10,552 bases of DNA from Bacillota bacterium. GTDB taxonomy: Bacteria; Bacillota; Desulfitobacteriia; Desulfitobacteriales; JAJXUE01. Below the pieces are notes generated by a model. It had not been told where the DNA came from. It did not search any database and saw nothing but the letters and a program-made list of their open reading frames with translations. Position 1 is the first letter of the stretch. Each line of letters starts with the position of its first letter. The stretch is taken from NCBI GenBank assembly GCA_021786555.1, contig JAJYNB010000264.1:1-10552 (forward strand). Reading direction: 5' to 3'. The position numbers and the translations under genes were made by a program. Positions 6,736-10,552 of the stretch are shown piece after piece.

Positions 6736-8019
6736 ATGAGTGCCAGTGTCCAAGTCGTGTTTGCGGCTGTTGTCTTTCTCGCAACCTATGCGTTAATTAT
6801 CGCTGAAAAACTCCACCGCACTGTTGTGGCCTTGGCGGGGGCAGCCTTGGTTCTTATTTTTGGCGTGATTTCCCAGGACTCAGCAGTAGAGTCCATAGAT
6901 TTCAACACTCTCGGCCTGTTGATTGGCATGATGCTGATAGTTGGAATTACCAGGCGCAGCGGCATATTTGAATACCTGGCGGTGAAAGCGGCCCAATTTG
7001 CTAAAGGCGATCCCTGGCGCCTGATGCTTTATTTGGCGACAGTTACCGCCGTCACTTCGGCCCTTCTGGATAATGTAACAACAGTTCTGCTGATTGTGCC
7101 GGTCACCTTTTCCATCACCGCTGAACTGGACTTAGACCCCATGCCCTTTTTAATATCGCAGATTCTCGCTTCGAATATCGGCGGGACATCCACCCTAATC
7201 GGAGACCCGCCCAACATAATGATTGGCAGCGCAGCCGGTCTGGGCTTTATGGATTTTATCGTCAACCTGATCATCCCAATTGCCCTGGTCTTCGCTGTCA
7301 ATATGCTGCTGTTAAGACGGATATACGGTGGTAAAATGTCGGTGACTGAGGGCCTTAAACGAAAACTTGCTGGGCTGGATGCCGCCCAGCAGATTAAGGA
7401 CTACAGACTGTTAAAGAAATCCCTGACCGTACTTGGACTGACAATTTTGGGCTTTGTGATGCACCAGGCCCTTCACCTGGAATCGGCCACAATTGCTCTC
7501 AGCGGCGCCACTTTGCTGCTTGTGGTCACACGGGAGGAGCCTGAGGATGTACTGCTTACGGTTGAGTGGCCGACCATTTTCTTCTTTGCCGGGCTGTTTG
7601 TTGTGGTAGGGACGCTTGATCATGTCGGCATCATCGAATGGGTTGCCAGGCAATCCCTGGCGGCGACCGGCGGGGCGTTAAGGGCATCCACTATGCTCAT
7701 TCTCTGGCTGTCAGCCATCGCCTCGGCCTTTGTGGACAACATCCCCTTTGTCGCTACCATGATACCTCTGATTCATAAAATGGGGGAACTCGGGGGAATA
7801 ACCAATCTCCGCCCCCTGTGGTGGGCCTTGTCCCTGGGGGCATGCCTGGGGGGAAACGGTACCCTGATAGGGGCGTCAGCCAACGTTACTGTTGCAGGGC
7901 TGGCGGAAAAGCAAGGGGTAAGTATTTCCTTCAAAGGATTTATGAAGGTCGCCTTTCCCCTGATGCTGGTCTCGATAGCCATATGTACGGTTTATATCTA
8001 CCTGGTGTATCTCTTATAG
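6736..8019 (+). CDS. ArsB/NhaD/P-protein family ion permease
   Basis: This 427-residue polytopic membrane protein belongs to the ion-transporter superfamily that includes ArsB, NhaD and the P protein; such carriers move anions or exchange Na+ and H+. About ten to eleven hydrophobic helices are visible. The two halves carry matching signatures, as expected for an inverted-repeat carrier: DNVTT from Asp112 with NIGGTSTLIGDPPN at 147-160, and DNIPF from Asp334 with GGNGTLIGASAN at 372-383. The first half, with GDPPN, resembles the P-protein/ArsB-like branch most. The frame is open upstream to TTG 6637, but ATG 6736 begins directly at the first membrane helix and follows GAGGAG at 6722-6727, so I chose it. 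The substrate cannot be read from the sequence. Its place after kdp is suggestive of ion balance, but the repeat cluster separates the two. Confidence 0.88.
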   Translation: MSASVQVVFAAVVFLATYALIIAEKLHRTVVALAGAALVLIFGVISQDSAVESIDFNTLGLLIGMMLIVGITRRSGIFEYLAVKAAQFAKGDPWRLMLYLATVTAVTSALLDNVTTVLLIVPVTFSITAELDLDPMPFLISQILASNIGGTSTLIGDPPNIMIGSAAGLGFMDFIVNLIIPIALVFAVNMLLLRRIYGGKMSVTEGLKRKLAGLDAAQQIKDYRLLKKSLTVLGLTILGFVMHQALHLESATIALSGATLLLVVTREEPEDVLLTVEWPTIFFFAGLFVVVGTLDHVGIIEWVARQSLAATGGALRASTMLILWLSAIASAFVDNIPFVATMIPLIHKMGELGGITNLRPLWWALSLGACLGGNGTLIGASANVTVAGLAEKQGVSISFKGFMKVAFPLMLVSIAICTVYIYLVYLL

Positions 8020-8307
8020 ATGGTTGGAGTCTGCCCCAACTTACCCCTGAAAGAGTTTAAGCTGAGTTATGAGGTAGAAAGTCTGCCTTTGATTCGTAGG
8101 GATTTCTAGGAGTAAATTTACCCGGAATTTGAAGAAACTTTCCTAAATACAACTTAAAGATTCAACAAAATTTAACTAGGTTAGCATACTTCGACAATTA
8201 TCTGACGCCTAAAGCTATATAATAATTATGACAGTCTTATCCTGTATGCTTACCATGTGGTTTACTCATGTAAAAACGGATACTACCATTTCAGTGGGGT
8301 GAAAGGT
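8020..8307 (+). other. Intergenic region before the protease, partly AT-rich
   Basis: No gene is supported here. The first part, up to about 8100, has ordinary composition; about 8110-8250 is visibly richer in A and T than the rest of the window. A weak stem GTTGG/CCAAC lies just after the permease stop but has no T-run, so I do not call a terminator for the permease. The likely promoter and ribosome site of the protease lie in the right part. Confidence 0.6.
8191..8223 (+). promoter_or_regulatory. Possible promoter of the S8 protease
   Basis: A perfect -10 hexamer TATAAT lies at 8218-8223 in an AT-rich stretch, 84 bases before the protease start. The best upstream -35 candidate is TCGACA at 8191-8196, which gives a spacing of 21 bases, or 19 if TATATA at 8216-8221 is used as -10. 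Both are longer than the usual 17, so the -10 is more credible than the pair. An alternative sigma factor is possible. Confidence 0.35.
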
Positions 8308-9849
8308 ATGAAACAACTGCATAAAGCGCTAATTATCTTGGTCGGTATTTTTATGCTGACGCTGATAGGCAATCCTATTGTACACCGGGATACCTCGCTC
8401 CAGTTCCCGCTTAACTCTGTTTTGCGCCAAACCGGTATTGCCAATCCCAGTGCGGAACAGGTTGAGGTTATTGTGCAAAAAGAGCCTCACTATGGATCAC
8501 AGGTTTTGCTGCAGCAAGTGGGAGGGATACTGGTAGCTGAACTGCCATTGATTAATGGGTTTGTCGCCAAGGTGCCGGTGGCAAAACTCGGGGAGTTTAG
8601 CCATCTAACCGGTGTGCGGCAGGTCTCACTGAATCAGCCGGTTGCATCCGCCGCTAAACAGGATTTTGCCGATGTCAATAAATTGCTGCCCAAAAAGAAA
8701 ATTGGCAAAGACACGGAGTTCAAACCAGCAAAAAAGTTACATAATATATTCCGCCAAATGGTTCAGGCTGACGGTTTGAAGGAAAAGGGCAAAGGGGTTA
8801 CCATAGCTGTTTTGGACAGCGGCATTGGTAAAGACTCTTTTAGCACCTCTGAAATCAACTTGCTTGATTCTGTAGCTATCGACCCTGAGGCTACCACCGT
8901 AAATGACCTCTACGGCCATGGAACTCATGTGGCGGGTATCATCAACGCAAAAGGACCCAAAGAATTGACTGGGATTGCGCCGGAGGCAGGCCTAATCAAT
9001 GTCAAATTGGGCGATGACAGCGGCGAGGTCACTGAAGCCGATTTGCTGCTGGGCCTGGAATGGGTGCACGATTTTAAAGATGCTTATGGCATTAAGGTTG
9101 TCAACCTTTCCGTCTCTTCCAGTGTATCGCAGGATTACCTGGATAGCCCTATCGATGCCGCTGTCGAGGAGCTATGGCTGAGTGGGGTTACGGTGGTAGC
9201 AGCCGCTGGAAACGATAAAGTTGACACTTCAGATGTGAATTTCGCACCGGCCAATGATCCTTTCGTTATTACAGTGGGGTCTGTGGACGGCAACGGAAAG
9301 GACAAGGCTCAAGAGGCGGTACTGTCGACATGGTCCAAACGGGGTATTACCCCCCAAGGTATAGCGAAGCCTGATGTAACAGCGCCGGGAGTCGATATTA
9401 TTTCCCTTCTGCCGGAACAAGATGCTGAATTGGCTACTGAGCATCCGGAAGCAATGATCGACGGGAAGTACTTGCAAATGAGCGGCACATCCATGGCTAC
9501 CCCGGTTGTGAGTGGCGCGGTCGCCCTGATGTTGGAAGCAAATCCATCCCTTACCCCTGACCAGATTAAGCAGATTCTCATCTCTACCTCAATCCCGTAC
9601 GAGAATATGGTGGCCTCAGCCGGAGTCATCAATGCTAAGAAAGCTGTGGAGGCAGCCCGAGACCTACATCGGCTGGACTCAATTATTACTCCGGGGTATA
9701 ATGTCTGGCCCTTGGCAGAGTGGGTAGGAGATCAACAGTTGTCTTTTGAGTTCACCAAAGCCTCGTGGCGCGACCTGGCCTGGACCAAAGCATCTTGGAG
9801 GTATCTGGTCTGGACCAAGGCTTCGTGGAGGAACACATGGGATGAATAG
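8308..9849 (+). CDS. Secreted subtilisin-like S8 serine protease with TKASW repeat tail
   Basis: This 513-residue endopeptidase is likely secreted. An N-terminal signal peptide is visible (MKQLHK, then a hydrophobic core to about residue 25). Residues of about 45-115 look like an I9-type propeptide that would act as chaperone and inhibitor. The catalytic domain starts near 150 and holds Asp170 (VLDSGIG), His204 (GHGTHVAG), oxyanion Asn302 (AAAGND) and Ser395 (SGTSMATP), in the S8 order. After the domain ends near 455, the tail carries three decapeptide repeats at 482-511: FTKASWRDLA, WTKASWRYLV and WTKASWRNTW, then Asp-Glu and stop. No LPXTG or SLH anchor is seen. The frame is open to GTG 8257, but ATG 8308 gives the signal peptide and follows GGGGTG at 8296-8301. 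It appears to be a single-gene unit with its own terminator. Confidence 0.93.
   Translation: MKQLHKALIILVGIFMLTLIGNPIVHRDTSLQFPLNSVLRQTGIANPSAEQVEVIVQKEPHYGSQVLLQQVGGILVAELPLINGFVAKVPVAKLGEFSHLTGVRQVSLNQPVASAAKQDFADVNKLLPKKKIGKDTEFKPAKKLHNIFRQMVQADGLKEKGKGVTIAVLDSGIGKDSFSTSEINLLDSVAIDPEATTVNDLYGHGTHVAGIINAKGPKELTGIAPEAGLINVKLGDDSGEVTEADLLLGLEWVHDFKDAYGIKVVNLSVSSSVSQDYLDSPIDAAVEELWLSGVTVVAAAGNDKVDTSDVNFAPANDPFVITVGSVDGNGKDKAQEAVLSTWSKRGITPQGIAKPDVTAPGVDIISLLPEQDAELATEHPEAMIDGKYLQMSGTSMATPVVSGAVALMLEANPSLTPDQIKQILISTSIPYENMVASAGVINAKKAVEAARDLHRLDSIITPGYNVWPLAEWVGDQQLSFEFTKASWRDLAWTKASWRYLVWTKASWRNTWDE
9751..9840 (+). repeat. Three 30-bp in-frame repeats encoding the TKASW tail
   Basis: Units at 9751-9780, 9781-9810 and 9811-9840 encode (F/W)TKASWR followed by three variable residues. 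The codons for identical residues differ between units: Ala is GCC, GCA, GCT; Ser is TCG, TCT, TCG; Arg is CGC, AGG, AGG. The protein sequence is thus better conserved than the DNA, which suggests selection on the peptide rather than a very recent duplication. Confidence 0.9.
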
Positions 9850-9885
9850 CCACCTTGAGACGGTCAAATAGGATTTAAACACTGG

Positions 9886-9911
9886 AAAGCAGTCTTATTA
9901 GACTGCTTTTT
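9886..9911 (+). terminator. Intrinsic terminator after the protease gene
   Basis: AAAGCAGTCT (9886-9895) and AGACTGCTTT (9900-9909) form a perfect 10-bp stem around a TATT loop. The T-run covers 9907-9911, partly inside the stem. It lies 36 bases after the protease stop and 28 bases before the next gene's start, so it should end the protease transcript. The A-tract on the other side gives it some two-way character. Confidence 0.88.
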
Positions 9912-9939
9912 CGGCATTGGCAGCGGGGAGGGCATTGGC

Positions 9940-10552
9940 GTGGGGCAACCCAAAGCGGTCAGATACTATATTATGGCTCATGTGGTTATCGCTATGTGCA
10001 TCGTGTATGCGGTTTTGCGACTGGGAAGCTTCGACATATCCTATTCGCGCCTCCTGCCTTTTATCATCTTTGGATTTTTGTTTGAGATTTTGCGCTTAAG
10101 CGCATTCACACTGAATAACGAGGAATTTGCCATCTCTGCCGGGGCAGCTGTAATTATGGCGGCAATTCTATTATTCAACCCGGTGGAGATAGTTTTATTC
10201 GCCACTTGTTATGGCATCTCCATCGTTCTCTTTCCTCGCCTTACCAGTATTTATAAAACAGTGTTTAACGTAGCGGAGACTATCAATGTTACACTTTTCG
10301 CTTATTTTGTTTGGCATCTGCTGCGAACAAGCCAATCAATCTTGGATTATCACAATATAATTCCGCTAGTGCTCACTATGTTCGTCTTTGTTCTAACAGA
10401 CCTCCTGGCAATAACCGTGGTTATTTCGCTGGCTTCAAAAACCAGCTTCTTAAGCATATGGAAAGAATCGCTCGATTGGGTTATGGTTAGCTATGGCTTG
10501 ATAGCCTTCATCGGCCTAATCTTGGCGGCAGTGTATGAAGAATTTTACTTGT
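9940..10552 (+). CDS. Polytopic membrane protein, N-terminal part, runs off the window
   Basis: An open frame of 204 codons runs from GTG 9940 to the right edge without a stop. GTG 9940 is preceded by the strong site GGGGAGG (9925-9931) at about 8 bases; the alternative ATG 9973 has no such site. The product is almost wholly hydrophobic, with about seven membrane helices joined by short loops. Segments such as FAISAGAAVIMAAILLFNP resemble the membrane sensor regions placed before HD-GYP or GGDEF domains in Firmicutes; that is a recollection of pattern, not a proven match. A soluble helix or output domain would be expected after the last visible helix (ending VYEEFYL), where the window stops. 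It could equally be a plain membrane protein of unknown function. No clear promoter is seen in the 28 bases after the terminator. Confidence 0.65.
   Translation, partial: MGQPKAVRYYIMAHVVIAMCIVYAVLRLGSFDISYSRLLPFIIFGFLFEILRLSAFTLNNEEFAISAGAAVIMAAILLFNPVEIVLFATCYGISIVLFPRLTSIYKTVFNVAETINVTLFAYFVWHLLRTSQSILDYHNIIPLVLTMFVFVLTDLLAITVVISLASKTSFLSIWKESLDWVMVSYGLIAFIGLILAAVYEEFYL

Noticed and set aside
8020..8109. Short ORF of 29 codons starting right after the permease stop
   Set aside because: No ribosome site, no recognisable composition, and very short; it is best taken as chance.
8228..8302. Small leader peptide (24 codons) before the protease, ending over its ribosome site
   Set aside because: It has no ribosome site of its own, and the likely -10 is only a few bases before its start codon.
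8257..8307. N-terminal extension of the protease from GTG 8257
   Set aside because: It would put 17 polar and aromatic residues before a standard signal peptide; ATG 8308 has a good ribosome site.

Overview
The window reads as chromosomal DNA of a Gram-positive, probably anaerobic Firmicute of the Clostridia/Peptococcaceae type. That placement is an inference from three things: purine-rich Shine-Dalgarno sites before nearly every gene, Kdp proteins of the Firmicutes type, and a short palindromic repeat of a kind I associate with that group. Every gene I can support lies on the + strand.

Positions 1-6349 hold a nearly complete potassium-uptake operon, kdpA(3' end)-kdpB-kdpC-kdpD-kdpE. KdpA, KdpB and KdpC form the high-affinity K+-translocating P-type ATPase. 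KdpD is the membrane histidine kinase and KdpE its DNA-binding response regulator. The genes are packed tightly, and kdpD and kdpE overlap by 11 bases, so pump and regulator are probably made from one transcript. All catalytic residues I looked for are present. Two features of KdpD differ from the textbook form: a partly altered cyclic-di-AMP motif in the Usp domain and an Asn in place of Asp in the ATP-binding G1 box.

Positions 6347-6543 hold a compact cluster of repeats. It contains a 14-bp tandem duplication that includes the kdpE stop codon, a strong hairpin, and two identical 36-bp palindromic units set exactly 48 bp apart, with a truncated third phase. This looks like a REP-like element. 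Positions 6544-6735 form a leader with several small hairpins before the next gene.

Positions 6736-8019 encode an ArsB/NhaD/P-protein-type membrane permease with two internally related halves. Positions 8020-8307 are non-coding and partly AT-rich, and probably hold the promoter of the next gene. Positions 8308-9849 encode a secreted subtilisin-like (S8) serine protease with signal peptide, I9-like propeptide, full catalytic set and an unusual C-terminal tail of three TKASW decapeptide repeats. A clear intrinsic terminator follows at 9886-9911. From 9940 to the right edge runs the start of a polytopic membrane protein, possibly the sensor part of a signalling protein whose output domain lies beyond the window.

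The kdp genes are a functional unit. The permease, protease and membrane protein appear to be separately expressed, and I see no evidence that they work together.
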